From Chaenocephalus aceratus (taxonomy: Eukaryota; Chordata; Actinopteri; Perciformes; Channichthyidae): 64,000 nucleotides of DNA. Of this stretch, positions 36,525 to 49,750 are shown one piece after another; position 1 is the stretch's first letter; each line of letters starts with the position of its first letter. The notes under the pieces were generated by a model that saw only the letters and a list, made by a program, of their open reading frames with translations, had not been told where the DNA came from and did not search any database. Both the position numbers and the translations under genes were made by a program. The stretch is from positions 31,959,054-32,023,053 of the forward strand of contig CM043788.1 in NCBI GenBank assembly GCA_023974075.1, written 5' to 3'.

Positions 36525-39500
36525 GTAAGTCTGACCCTTGTGTCATGAATTGAAACTCTCCCTCCTCCCTTCCCCCACACTCCCATCCTCTCTTTCATTA
36601 GTATCACACCATATCCTGTCTAATTTCTCTTGCCTTGTCCACACAGTCTGCTCTAACACCTTCCAGCACCATTTTTCCTCTATCTCTTCTTCCATCTGTG
36701 TCACACCATGAACTTTTCATGAAATATGACCTGTAAAACCCTTTGGTCCTCTTTCTGTACTGCCTTTATTATTGATGTGCTCACCGTGTTTCCAGCCGAC
36801 CGTGGTATCTTGTTATGAGGTAGCAGAATAGAAGAGGAAGGGTAGAAGAAGACAAGCTGACTCTCATGATGTTTCATCACTCCAGTCTCGCACGGAGAAG
36901 TCTATGAGGCGCTAAACAGCTCACCTTGATGGCTTAATACACATCCGTACAACAGGTGTTGAAATATGTTAGCAGATGTTTCATTATGTAACAGAACAGA
37001 ATGGCTCTACTCGTAAGTCAACAAGGTAATATTTCACCTAAAGAGATAGTGTTAACATCTTTCTGCTCCTTGGACGCTTAAATATTCATAGCTCCCAAAC
37101 AATCTTTAGATTGCCCTTTGAATTAAAATTCCCCTTTGTCCTTTAAGCTGCCATGTTCATTTGCAATCTGCGAGGGGAAATCCCCCCATTTAACCTTTAC
37201 AACCTGATTAATAACAAAGATTAAGATGAATTGCCAGAATCACTTATCAGTTGTACATAAAATAATGAGATTGTGGATCATTGAAGATAGTATTTTGCAG
37301 CTGTCCTGTACTGTAGATTCAAATGTATTGTGTACTCTGATGACTTTAGATGTGTTTATACTCTAAAAACACATTTCCCAAATATAGCCCACATTTAAAT
37401 AATGCAAAGTTAATCTACATACTACATATTTTATATTCAACACATTTCATCTACATTGCTAATTAGCGGTATACCTGTCCAAGGCGTCCCCTCAGTGTTG
37501 AATCCGAATGCATTAGCGAGCATCATTAAATGGTGAATCCCATTACAACTTAAAGATTAACCTCGTCAAGGCTTTAAGGACCTGTAATTAAAAATGGAAT
37601 AAGCAATAATGAGTCGTTGAGTCCACCTTATTGAACAAAGACAAATCCTGTAGGTTTTACCCTAAACACCTAACAGCTTGTTTTTTTCCTTCTTGTTTTT
37701 TTTCCCTTCACCTCATAGTTAAGTGAAGTATTGATCCTATGTCTTGCTGTGTTACCTCAAACCTCAATAGTAGGATTAGCCTCAAGGTGCACTCTTTTCC
37801 GCCCACTGTTATGATTGTCTTTTACCTCCTTCTTGCACCAAGGAAACAGTCAACAACGACGCATTGTGTTGAAAAATAAACGTCTGCCCACGGACTCTCA
37901 GTCCTGGCGATGTCTATCAAACGAAAAATCCCAACAGATCGTCACTTCACTCTCAGCCATTTCAAAAATGCATATCTGTAGCCCCATCTTTTTGCTTCTC
38001 AAGGTCCATGCCCAACCAGAATAGGACCAAGAACACAGAATGTATCCTATCGCGACTGCCCTGGTAAGTGCTTAGTGTTCTCCCAGTCTGATCCAGTCCA
38101 CACAGCCCAGCCTTTCCCACTCAGCCCTCATGTAAACTGTAATAGATTGTGATTCATAGGCAATTTCGTGTCATGTTTTTTCCCCTCTGGCCAATCCTTT
38201 GTCTCCTCTTCCCCCAAAATAAAATCAATATACATTTCAGCGTCAGAGTACTCCAGAGAAAGGAACATTTTAGTGGAATTACTGAGCTTTGCTACACCAG
38301 AGCTAACCCTTTCTTTAGATGGGAAAGCAGAGACCCTTCCTGCAGTTAGAATAGATCCTACAGTATGCCAAATTACTAGATTTGTGATTAAAAACATTGC
38401 AGTGGTTCAGGAGCTTAGGATCCCCTGGATTTGCTGGGTTACAAGACTTTAGAAGTTGTTTTGCAAGACAACATATTAAATCCCCATTAAGCTGATCAAC
38501 GACGGGACAGTGTCCTCATTTTGACTCGCAGCCGCTCCCCCTCAAAGTCTATTTGTGCCATGAAATATAACCAGCAGCTTAATAACACAATATGATAAAC
38601 AGCTGTTTTCCATCACTGACTGAACATAATGTGCTACTTAATTATTTTTGCTCTATTGTCTCAGCCTATGCATAATTACACAGGCACATTTGGAATTGTT
38701 CTCTTCTGTGCAAGTGGCCTTTGCAACAACATTTCCACGTTTCATCCTCTTGGCTTCATAATTTGGTTCTTGTCATGGACTGCCCTCATTAGCAACATTA
38801 TATTCATGTTCCAGCCAAGGATGTACATTTCGCCTTCACCTGGCACTGAGTCACCCTTTGAATTGGCTTTAGTAATTGCTTGAATCAGGCAACATAAAAG
38901 CAGAGACCATCTTTTTATTAAGACTGCTCTGTGCAAGCTTTATGGAAAAATGCTTGGAAAAAAGTTGCTCTCCCTATTCTCACTTGCTTCCAGAGGGCAG
39001 CCACAGTCCTCGATGCTAAAGTTTTCCGTTTACATCGCATTGTAATGCAGGGAAACCCCTCGCTCCATGTGACAGTGCTGGAAGGATTATGAAAATTGAA
39101 GTCAAGCTGCAGCAGCATGATCTTTAGGTGTCTTCGCTTTTGTGTTCAGATGTTCTCCCTTATTAATTCAGTGTAGCTCACAAAAGGCGTTAATTTAAAT
39201 GAAACACGCGAAGTCGGCAGGTGACAGCAAACATTGGTTCAAGTGAAGATGTAACATTTGATTATCTACAGTGATATTACAAGTTAATATAATTAGATTT
39301 TTAACAGTTATAGGAAGCAGAAAATCCTTAGAAATGCTGTACTATGTAGTGGAGAAAGTTTAGGGTCTTAGGGTTTAGTTTGGGATGTGTCTCATGTTTG
39401 TTTGTTTCAATGTTGCTATATTAAAAGTGACTGACTCTCTTCCCTTCCCCTGTGCAATCTGCAGGAAACCTCCTTGGCGACCTCATTCTCTTCATCCATT

Positions 39501-41666
39501 GACTGATTTCTGATCACACTGATTGCTATTTTCTATTTCTTACATTTCTACTGACATCATCAGGTCTTCGTGTTTTCCTTTTCCTTCCAGGTTTCCTTCA
39601 CATCATCTTTGATGTCCTCTTCTTTCCTCCTATGTTTTATTTGGCGTTGGCGACTTCTGAGATCTCAACTGTTGTTAACTTGTTTACCTCCTATTGTGTG
39701 TGATCTCTTAGTAAGATGGAACAGACTTGATTTTCTTTCTGCAGAATGACGTGAATTAATTTACGGATCTTTCAGATTCTCTAGTTTCAACTGTCTTTTG
39801 AAGCCTAGGTCAGACTCAGCAATTAAAACTGATCCAAACTTTGATATGAATCTACACTAATTAAAGCTGGAGGGTTTCAGCATTCAAAGGAAAGCTAGCT
39901 TATGGTTGCTCACATCATCCCAAGCTACAAAAACTGACTCAAAATATATACATTAGGTATTTCAACATTGATCCTTGCAGGCTCGCTGTAGCGGATCCTT
40001 TGTGTAGCGAAGCCCCTTGAGACTGAAATCTAAGAAAGACATTAAAAACCAATAGAGTGTAGATCAAGGGCAAGAGAACTGACGCTGTATTTGGGAAATT
40101 AAAAACACTGAGTACAAAGTTGCTCTGTTTTGAATGAATGCATTTTAAATTAAATGTTATGCTTCTGCCTGTACCGATTCAGTGATTACATAAATCTCCC
40201 TTTTAATTTCAGTGTTATACTTTTAGACTATTCATATAATAATGTAAGTGGAGACAGAAAATGTAAATACCTACATATGTAATGCACAATGCAATGTGCC
40301 TGAATCAGTTCACTTTTCTTTTCTTTTTTTTTAACTCGAATACCTGTATGTTTATTACATGTTAAGCTTAATTGCCCTGTGTTCTTTTTTTAATAATTCA
40401 TTTAGTTTAACATTAGAGTAAGGAAATCAAATCAACCAGATTTAAAATGTAACAGCGAGAAAACTCAACTTTTGCAGATTGGAAAGACAATACTTTTGAG
40501 CATTCTTGCAGTCTGACCCAGGCTTTAAAATAACAACTTTTTCTGATTAATTTGAGTACATTTTTTATAAAAAGATTTCTAGAAATATTCCATCTTGTTG
40601 TTGATGCATATGGCATTCTTTTCTAATTTGTAATCATCATATGTTTTATAATCAGCCATTAACATCAGATGAATGCTTCTCGGCGCCTTGTTTCAATGAA
40701 TTTAAACTTGATGGCTAATTTATTGCAGACTTCTGCCATAGATTGGAAAGCACCAAATAACTAATTAAGTGCAGTCCTGTATTGTGAAATGTAATACACG
40801 CTCCGACAGTGAGTGCACATAATGTATTTTGCTCCAGTGACTTACACTTATTATCTGCTTCCTGCATAAAGCCAAAGTTAGTTAATTTCTTTGTACGCTT
40901 GTGGCTTCAAAATTGTGAAAGAAGTAAAGTTCAATGAGAGTTTCAGGCCAAGACTTTTTAAAGATATTATTCAGACGTTGAATGATGAAATGGCACCGTA
41001 ATTGTAATAAAATCGCCATGTTAGTCAGTAGAAATAAAAAAGTTATCATACTGCTTTAGTTAGCTATATTTCAAAAAAAGTATAAAACAAAAAGACAAAT
41101 TACACTCTTTCTTCATTATTGAGTGTGTTTGGTGGTGGGTGGATTACAACAGGCCAGAGTTTAAAAACAAAACCAAAGTCATAACTCAATAAAATGCTGT
41201 AATGATTTGCATTTTACAGTAGATTGGCTTTAAATCTAAGAAAATCATTTTCATCACATTATAACTACAACTAAAGGAAGATCATTCTTGTGTGTGAATC
41301 ACAGAATTGCCTGTCAGTAAAACAATCTAAAGATGTTTTACTTGTAAATGTCAAAAAGTTATGCCAGCACATAAATGCAGGCAGTTGGCAGTGAAAGATA
41401 AAATCCACCCACCACTGTGCCATTCATCGATTGTGTCAATTGATCATTTTGTACTAATCTAATCCTTTTTCTAAGACAGGGCCTAAGCGGCTCTATGTCA
41501 CCGTTCTCACGTTTTTCCTGCTTTCTCTGAATAGGTCTTCCCGTCTTTGTCCGTGTCTCATAACGTGTTTCTGCATGTGTAATCGTAGCGATGACAGTTA
41601 ATTCATATTAATCTCTTTTTTTTCCCCTTGCACCCCTTTCATTCTCTCTTCCAACGCTTAAAATAG
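36525..41666 (+). other. adgrl2: adgrl2 intron 3 (with a possible cassette exon)
   Basis: A 5.1-kb intron between the lectin exon and the KVEQK microexon. Apart from the candidate 60-nt exon at 38004-38063, nothing was recognised. The stretches 36525-38003 and 38064-41666 are AT-rich with no family-like ORFs or clear transposon ends. Confidence 0.75.
38004..38063 (+). CDS. adgrl2: Candidate 60-nt cassette exon of adgrl2 (lectin-olfactomedin linker)
   Basis: A pyrimidine tract (TCTTTTTGCTTCTCAAG) precedes a 60-nt stretch that ends CTG before a consensus GTAAGT at 38064. It is symmetric, phase 1 on both sides, so it can be included or skipped without shifting frame. Joined to exon 3 it reads SPCPTRIGPRTQNVSYRDCP plus the first base of the next codon. 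It is open throughout, with one NVS glycosylation sequon and two cysteines. I do not recognise this peptide from any latrophilin I know. It could be a lineage-specific alternative exon in the lectin-olfactomedin linker, the region where splicing already tunes teneurin binding, or a chance pairing of good splice sites. Frame and splice sites are seen directly; use in mRNA is inference. Confidence 0.4.
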
Positions 41667-41681
41667 AAGTGGAGCAAAAAG
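41667..41681 (+). CDS. adgrl2: adgrl2 15-nt microexon encoding KVEQK
   Basis: AAATAG then AAGTGGAGCAAAAAG then GTAAAT: with the A from exon 3 it reads KVEQK and leaves a G for the olfactomedin exon, phase 1 to 1. This pentapeptide between the lectin and olfactomedin domains is the known alternatively spliced insert of latrophilins (splice site A), reported to change affinity for teneurins. The match of all five residues, position and phase makes the call secure despite its size. The acceptor is weak: the polypyrimidine tract lies upstream and is separated by CGCTTAAAATAG. This fits regulated, probably neuron-dependent inclusion. Confidence 0.88.
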
Positions 41682-42795
41682 GTAAATAAAAGACACGATC
41701 CAAACCCTAGCTCCTTGTTTTGTGGCATCTGGTTGTAAACTACCTATTTTCCCATGGTGGCCCCTACAAACACATCGCAAACGTTATCTTCAGCATCCCC
41801 CCCAACTGTAATGTTAACGGCCAGTCTAGTGGAACAATGGAAGCCCTGATATTGGCCATAAAAAAGACAGCACATGAGCTGCCATAAGATGTAAATGGGC
41901 TGTATTGGCTGCAGTCCACAGGGGCTTTCTCCTCATTCTCCCTGGGTGCTTATGCTACTCAGCAGATTCTCATATTGCCTGGCTTCCAAACCCTTTTCCA
42001 TAGCATGCCATGGTTACAGTGTTTCTTGGCCCTTTTTTCCTAGCTATTGCTTTCTACTGTCCCTTTTCTCTCAAGGCCCCCTCCTTTCTTTTCACGATTC
42101 TCCCCATTATTCTCACCTGACCACTTGCTGCTCTTTTCTCTGTTGATTCTTATGCCTCCTATGCCTCAGAGCACCAACCATAACACCTCAAGAGACCCTT
42201 ACTGAAAGTTTTTTAAATGTTAATGGCTGTGACATTTGCACCACATCGTAATGACACGCCACTCGGGTATATACCGTAGAATAGGTGGTGTAACCCAGAC
42301 ACGTCTAAGTACACACAAACATTTTGCAGACTGTGCTGACTCCTGCTCTCTCATAACCCGTCTGTTGCCAAGTGACTTTAGTTGGCTGCATTTTTTTTGT
42401 TTACAGGACCAATTGTTTCGTTAAGTTTTGTTTCTGTTCTATTTCCCCTCATTTGTGTTCTACTCCCAACAGTTAATGACTATGAGGCCCAGCTTCTTTT
42501 TGTTTCTGACTACTTTATATATTAAACATTATGCTTAATAACTTTCCTATTCCTTTTTTTCTTTCTATGCACAAAACCAAAATCCTTATTCTGCTTGTGA
42601 ATATTGGCTGTAGCTGTTAGTTGTGTTTTGGCCACTCTTTAAAGTTTGTCTGTCCCCACTCTTCATGGACAACCTGTAAAACAAAATGAAGACATTAGAG
42701 ATTATATGGATATTACATATATTTTTGTGTGGTTTTTATTTTCCACATGTTAACCTGTGTCTGTTTTTTTTATTCTACTCTTCTCCCATTACTAG
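41682..42795 (+). other. adgrl2: adgrl2 intron 4
   Basis: A 1.1-kb pyrimidine-rich intron between the microexon and the olfactomedin exon. No gene or transposon was recognised. It ends TTCTCCCATTACTAG at 42795. Confidence 0.85.
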
Positions 42796-43596
42796 TTTTT
42801 CTTTGTCCTGGGACTCTGAAAGCTGTCGGTGATCCTTCCTTTCTATTTGAAGCGGAGCAACAAGCCGGCGCCTGGTGCAGAGACCCGCTGCAAGCTGGCG
42901 ACAAAATCTACGTTATGCCTTGGACTCCTTATAGGACAGACACTCTCATTGAGTATTCCTCTTTTGATGACTTCCAAAACGCCCGGCAAACCATCACCTA
43001 CAAGCTGCCCCACCGGGTGGATGGGACCGGATTTGTGGTCTACGATGGGGCCGTGTTTTTCAACAAGGAGCGTACCCGCAACATTGTGAAGTTTGACCTG
43101 CGGACTCGAATCAAAAGTGGTGAGGCGATCATCAATAATGCCAACTACCACGACACATCGCCCTACAAGTGGGGTGGCAAAACAGACATTGACCTGGCCG
43201 TAGATGAGAATGGGCTGTGGGTGATCTACGCCACCGAGCAGAACAACGGCATGATCGTAATCAGCCAGTTGAACCCCTACACGCTGCGATTTGAGGCTAC
43301 CTGGGACACGACCTATGATAAGCGCTCAGCCTCCAATGCCTTCATGGTTTGTGGAGTACTGTACGTGGTCCGCTCCACCTATGAAGACAACGAAAGTGAA
43401 GTCAGCAAGAGCATGATCGATTACGTTTACAACACCAAACAGAACCGTGGGGAATACGTTGATATCCACTTTCCCAACCAGTACCAGTACATTGCAGCTG
43501 TGGATTACAATCCGCGAGATAACCAGCTCTATGTGTGGAATAATTTTTACATCCTGAGATACACTCTGGAGTTTGGCCCACCTGATCCAGCACATG
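42796..43596 (+). CDS. adgrl2: adgrl2 coding exon 5: olfactomedin domain
   Basis: One 801-nt exon (residues about 139-405) encodes the whole olfactomedin five-bladed propeller, from [11 protein letters not shown] to [10 protein letters not shown]. In latrophilins this extracellular domain binds FLRT proteins and UNC5. Family landmarks seen: [71 protein letters not shown] and [14 protein letters not shown]. The two cysteines (AWC and FMVCG) are the conserved intradomain disulfide pair. Residues [15 protein letters not shown] and [20 protein letters not shown] favour L2 over L1/L3. The frame stays open leftward to 42729, but the latrophilin match and the AG at 42794-42795 set the exon start. 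The donor is ATG before GTAAGA, phase 1. Antisense and other-frame ORFs here are shadows. Confidence 0.97.
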
Positions 43597-45179
43597 GTAA
43601 GAACCGAGCCCCCCGATCATTTATTTTTCTGACAAAATTATTAAATTGCATTCCCTGAAATCGTGATTTTAGTTGCTGTCAAGGGCGCTTTGATATTCCT
43701 TTGGTATTTCCCATCTATGTATGAAGTGCCACAGCTGACAGGTTTTTAATTTAGAATCGTATATGTGCTAGATATGTTACGGAAGCTTTGGAGTGTAGGA
43801 AAGCATCTCAGGGGGTGAAGTGAGTCAGACTCTGTGGTAAACAACACCTCGCAGCCAGTTACCATATCATAAGGGATCAGTATCTTGGGGATTTGGGGAG
43901 GTTTACCATCCGGGCATTCCCTGAGTCTCTGGTGCTAAGGCTCAAGGGACCCCTGCTAGCATATCTCGTGTTTTAAAGAGGATATGACAGGGAAAGAGAT
44001 ATATACTTTCACCTCTGGAAACATACATGCCCGGACAGGTGCAAAGTCTTGCCTGGGGCAAGGTTAGATCATTCCCCAAGTGCTGCTGAACTCCAAATCT
44101 CCATCGGCCATTAAAAAAAGTATTTCACTCTCTGTCGGCAGAGTGTGAGGATTCAAGGTTCGGTCTAAGAGAGAAAGAGATGGTAGACATAAGGGAGAAG
44201 GATCAATCATCCGGGGTCACATCAGCAGTGTATGTTTTTAATTTAGCTGTCAAGAACTGAGGGGAAGCTAGCCTAGGCCTGCGATAGTCCATACCCTGAG
44301 AATATAATAACAGTAATTATCTTAATCCCCTCTACACCCAGAGTCCTAAGTCCACGTAATGCTCAACGCAGTCAGTGATGAGCCGCTGAGGTCAAGCAAC
44401 TTTTCCACAGATTATCCCAGAGCTCAATATTTATTAATGTGTTTGCTCGTCCACTTTTGTATTGATAAGACGTGGGCTATGGCTGCTAAATAGGGTTCAG
44501 CCAGTGGAGCAGCATCAATCCGGCCAAGACAGGCTTAACTGTGACAAGTAACGTAGTGCAGGTTGGAAAGCGAAATGAATATGCCGAGGGCGCATTGAGA
44601 GGTATACTGCAACAATCATCGGGAACAAGATAAAAACATATTTTATTTTATTTTCCCAACTCTGAATAACATATTTGAAGTTTCTCCACTGCCAATAAGA
44701 CAGATAGTAGCCAGATTTTGTTAATTAAATATTTGCACATCACAGGCACATTTAGAGCAATTGTGGAATATGCTTCAGCCAAAAGGTGTTTGCTTATTTT
44801 AGTCATGCCCAAAACATAATGTCACACAGAGCAAATTCAAATGAGCTGTTTCCAAGCAGCACCTTGACAGCTGCTGTAAAAGTGGTCATGATATCACCTT
44901 TTCTGCTATCTAGTACAAATAAATTGGAGCATGTCTTTACATGCCATCATGTGTTTATATAATAAACGCTAAACTGATTATAAGGCAGTCAAGCTACAAC
45001 CTCCGCAACATCCTTTATTTTCAGTTTAGCTGTTATGGATTCTTGGAATAAGCAGTGTACATACAGGCTGCATGCTCAATTGATTTATTCATTTGCTGAA
45101 TGAACACTGATTACCGATAGAGAAATCAGAGGCTTTAACAGGATTCACCCTGAAATAAGAGTCAAATCTAGTAGTTATT

Positions 45180-45333
<154 letters not shown>

Positions 45334-45632
45334 TAGGGCTGCTCAATTAATCGTATTTTAATCGCAATTACGATTTTGGCTTGCAACGATTATGAAAACA
45401 ACATAATCTAAATAAAACGATTATGTATATCATTTATATTTTTATTTATTTATTTTGTATTGGTTTTTCAGTTGAATTATATTTACAGTTCAGGGTAATC
45501 AACTGTTAAAAACAGACTGTTCAAATTTTTCTTCGATAAATTGATGTTTTCAAAGTAAATGGATAATCGTTTTTAATAATCAATTATTAACTCAAATAAT
45601 CGAGATTATGATTTTTTTCCATAATAGGCCTA
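45334..45632. mobile_element. Small TAGGG-type MITE inserted in a GT microsatellite
   Basis: The left end is TAGGGCTGCTCAATTAATCG, and the right end on the other strand is TAGGCCTATTATGG. The interior is rich in CGATTA/TAATCG motifs, a pattern familiar from high-copy fish repeats opening AGGGCTGC(A/T)CGATTAT. At 299 bp it has no coding potential. GT repeats lie on both sides (45182-45331 and about 45633-45642), so it appears to have inserted into the microsatellite, although a precise duplication cannot be defined there. Confidence 0.6.
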
Positions 45633-48600
45633 TGTGTGTGTTTATTCAGAAAGTCAAGCTCCCAAGCACCCTATGGATTCCCTTCCTGTAGATACTGTTT
45701 GGACACATACACTGACTGACATACTGCATTTGCTTCTTGGAGCTTCTGTACTCACACATCTTAATGTTAACCTCAACCAGGACTCTGTTCTCTCTTCTTG
45801 ACAAATGAGACGTGAGCCTGCCCGGCGCTTCTAACTAATGTATGTTGATTTCAGTCGATGAGCGCAAGGGAGATTGGTCCATGATGATCATCAAGATGTC
45901 AATAAACTTGTCCTCCCACATGGCAGATGTTGACACATAAATGATGGCACTTTTTCTCTGGCTGTCACTGGATGCCCTCTCTGTGATATCTTGATGTTCG
46001 TTTCAGAGCCTGCTTCACTGGGCACTGAAACAAGCTATCAGAATGCTTTTGTAATGTACAAAGTTGAAGGCACATGTTTTGAACAGCAGTAGACTAAAAA
46101 AGAAAAGAAAAATGAAAAGAACATTTCAATGTTGCTCAAGTCATCGCAAGCACATGTGAAAGCTTAACACATGCAGGAATTTGTGTTTGTACAACAAAGC
46201 ACGGCTAATTATTCATGTAGATGCTAGAGCTGTGTTAGTTGTTTGACTTTTTTCAAAAGAAAACAAAAGGATCTGCAGGTTTTTCATTTAACACAGTTTT
46301 TCAAAGCGTGTACGCTGTCCACCGCAATCACACTCCCTTTTTTCACAAAAGCGCACAAATAACTCTGTCACATGATTCGCTCCGTCATGGAACGCAATCA
46401 CATCAAAGTGATGTTTAGACCCTGTGTGGCAGACAGCTGGGTTCTTGTCAAGTCCAATAACATTGCTCATGTCGGGGCAAGATCATCTCTTGTAGGATTA
46501 TGGGGCAGTGGATGGGGTCACATCCAACATGCGGCTCCACTGGAAGTGGACATTAAATGGGTCAGTAAGTCCCACTCTTGGCTTCGACCAGCAGAGCCAT
46601 AATCCACTCATGTAACCACGGCTCCATGTCTGTTTTTCTTTTTGCATTCAAGACCTCATTAAGTACATATTCCTTTGTCGCATCTTGTAAGTTAGATGAT
46701 TAAATGAGGTATTCCCAGAGAAAACTCATTATGCCTCATTTCTATGGACCTTTTATTTATGCCAAGCTCTGATATGTGGCCTCAAACCACTGAGTAAGCA
46801 TCTCAAAATCTGTTTCTTAGCCCAAGTGTGCACAAACAGACTGTATGCACTGCCTCAATGGGGCACAGGTGAGACTCACAAACCTTTTATTTATCCCCAG
46901 TTGCAAAATTAGTTCCTGAATCACTTCCATATAAAAGCCCCCGGTGCTGCACTTTACACCCACACAAATCAAGGCCTGCTGTTTAATTGTTGAAATGTCA
47001 ATACATTTGCATACAATTTCAATCATTGCTGCCCCCTCAAATTATACATTTGCAAGTGGGGATCATAAGGAAGGGAATGACCCAATTTGTTTGAAATGAT
47101 AAGGTAGGCCTCACTGACACAACTTGCCAATTAGCCAACAAAACGCTGCATGTGGTCAAAACAATGTAGTTTGTGTGTTGTGAAAGTGCTTGGCAATGCA
47201 AAAATACTCAGCTGTTACAGATGCTTGTGTGTCATGTGCATTAGCAGTCACCCCAGAGAGCCTACCTCTTATAGTCTGATGAATATACGCCTCACTATAA
47301 AGCTCCCCTATGATTCATTCCTGTCTTCTGCAGCGCTTACATAGAGGTCAACTCGTGCGTGGCAACATTTAGAGAGACAGCAAAGAGAGAGAAGGATGGA
47401 TACTTTAAACGTCAACATCAAGCTTTCACAGCCAATGGAGGTGCTCAGGTAAAATGGCAGAGCCGTCTTGTTCCTCCATGCTCAGCAGTGGCGCAGGGAT
47501 CGGGATGTGTTAAAAACGGCCAGTTTGTTTTCCTTGACAACAACCCCCTCCCTCTCCCTCTCCCCAGCCCCCTGTCAGCTGCTCAAGTGGACACAGCGGT
47601 TTGATCGGAGACTGTGTTGATGTGGAAAATCACCCTTTTTGTTTTTCTGTCCTCCTGTCATATTCTCGTTGTTTCTTTTTCTGCTGCTGCCATTTTATCG
47701 CCTCTCTTTTTTGTATTTCTCCATTGGATCAATCTGTTTCTTTCTGTATCTTTTTGCCAGCCCCATTACTTTTTTGGTTCATTGTATTCGTGCTGCCAGT
47801 AGTCTCTCACTGTGTTTGTAGTGAACTGTGCCTTAAATTCAGATATTTGCATTTGTGTGCGTGCATGTCTACACGTATACGCCTCTGTTTGGCTTCTCTC
47901 CTGAAAACAGGCTAAAGACATCATCATTCCCAAAGAGAGCAGTGCACACTAAATGACAGGATTTGAGTAAATCCTCATCCGTGCCTTCTGGGAAACTGTA
48001 CACACATAACAGCAGGACAAATACGGCCATCACACACATGAAGATCAGGGATCTCAGACTACCCAGTTTTGTCAGAAATATTTGTTCACCAGAGGAACAG
48101 TTTGTATCAGGTTTTAGATTTAACCATAATTATTATTTGAAACATTTTTTTATGAAGCTTACTGTATTTTAGCTGTGCTTATATACATTTTGGATTGATC
48201 CACATTTAGCTGCTGATGTAAACCAGCTTTTTGATTTAGGCTGTTGTTAAAAGCAACTGATCTGTGGTTCTTTCGCACTTTTATTCCTGTTGACTTAAAC
48301 TCCTGTTGGCTGTTGTCACGATCACACTAGTGTTGACCGACAAAACAATCCCTGCCAGACCAAATCACCTCGCTGTACACAACAATCTGCAGAAAACAGC
48401 TTTGTAAAAATCCCCAAAAGGCACCTATAGCCTAAAATATGTACGTTGTCCATGTTATGGTTTAATTCCACTTGTCCCTTATGCTCTTATAGCACTTAAA
48501 GGTGTCCCTAAATCCCCAAATTGTGTCCGTCTTAGTGATAATGTTTTGAACTCGGTAAGCTTGGAATCATTTCTTCTGAGCTGTTAGTGCACTACGGGGA

Positions 48601-48813
48601 GTGTTGCTTTATTTAAAGGCCTCCTTCTTTACTGCTGGACTACAGGATCTCCCTATATGCCTTGCTTCCATTTGTATTCCTCCAATGAAGGTTTTTTAAC
48701 CACGGTTTTATGACAGACTGTGACGTTATTCCGTCTACATCATAACCCAATGGTCTCATTCTTGTTTATGATATAATATATACATTTAACCTGAGGCGAT
48801 AAAAAGGGGTGAA

Positions 48814-48870
48814 ATCCCACGATGGGAATTTACAGTCTTGTTCACAACGTCTGATATTTCATCGTGGGAT
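48814..48870. repeat. Short hairpin-forming inverted repeat
   Basis: ATCCCACGATG (48814-48824) is exactly complementary in reverse to CATCGTGGGAT (48860-48870) across a 35-nt spacer. The function is unknown and it may be chance. Confidence 0.7.
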
Positions 48871-49667
48871 AACACCTAACAACCCAGCGTCTGGTAGCGT
48901 TAAAGGCCATCCAGCTCATGATGTCAGGAGGTCACCGGTTTCTTTCACCGATCTCTGCCGCTCGTCTTAAAACGCAATAGCCGTGGCTTGCAAAACAAGG
49001 AGGTACATTTCACTCCTTATCCACAAACACATCTTGTATTCCCAAGCTGATAGTTACCTTTTCTCCTGATGTTAAACTACTGCACACAGTATCCGCTGAC
49101 AGCGTACAATTATGTGGGCAACAAAACCCGGGGTTATGATTTAGAATGTCACTGAGATGTTTTACATAAAAGAGAGAGGAGGGGTGATTATGCTTACACT
49201 GAGCCCTATGTAGCCAAGGGGATCCATAGTCTCTTGTTTGATTACAGTCTGACTGTGGAACAAGGCGTATTAAAAGAATTATTACTCAGAGATCACAATG
49301 GTCCCCCATCACTCCCTGACACACGCCTTTAAGGAGATTTATTTCGCACAGGCCTGATTATTGTGTCTGTGTGTTTCTCTAATCTCTGTATATGCAGCGT
49401 TACACAGCTGTGAGCGTGCTTATAGAGTGTATCTGTGTGTGTGCGGACACCCCTGAAACAGACATCCTCCTGTGCGCACAGCATTAAATATCAGTCTGCT
49501 TGGCACACTTGGAGTTAATGCTTGAAATGTGAGGCACGTACAGTACAGAGAAAGCTGCAAGGAGGGAAAAAAGCAGGCTCTAGTCTGGCAGCTGCTGTGT
49601 CTGTTCTCTATACTTTGGTGTCATTCTGTGTTTGAGAGTGTATATGAATGTGTACATGTGTTTATAA

Positions 49668-49669
<2 letters not shown>

Positions 49670-49748
<79 letters not shown>
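49670..49748. repeat. (GT)n microsatellite, about 79 bp
   Basis: Alternating GT, uninterrupted, within intron 5. Confidence 0.97.

Positions 49749-49750
<2 letters not shown>

Noticed and set aside
39465..39520. Possible exon after CAATCTGCAG near 39464
   Set aside because: In the required phase it hits a stop within a few codons, and there is no donor nearby.
42729..42795. In-frame extension upstream of the olfactomedin exon ([19 protein letters not shown])
   Set aside because: It looks like a signal peptide, but it is a pyrimidine-rich intron end read in frame. The AG at 42794-42795 restores the normal latrophilin junction.
45855..45940. Possible exon after TTTCAG at 45854
   Set aside because: It stays open for about 28 codons in the required phase, but no acceptable donor occurs before the TAA and the peptide resembles nothing in the family.
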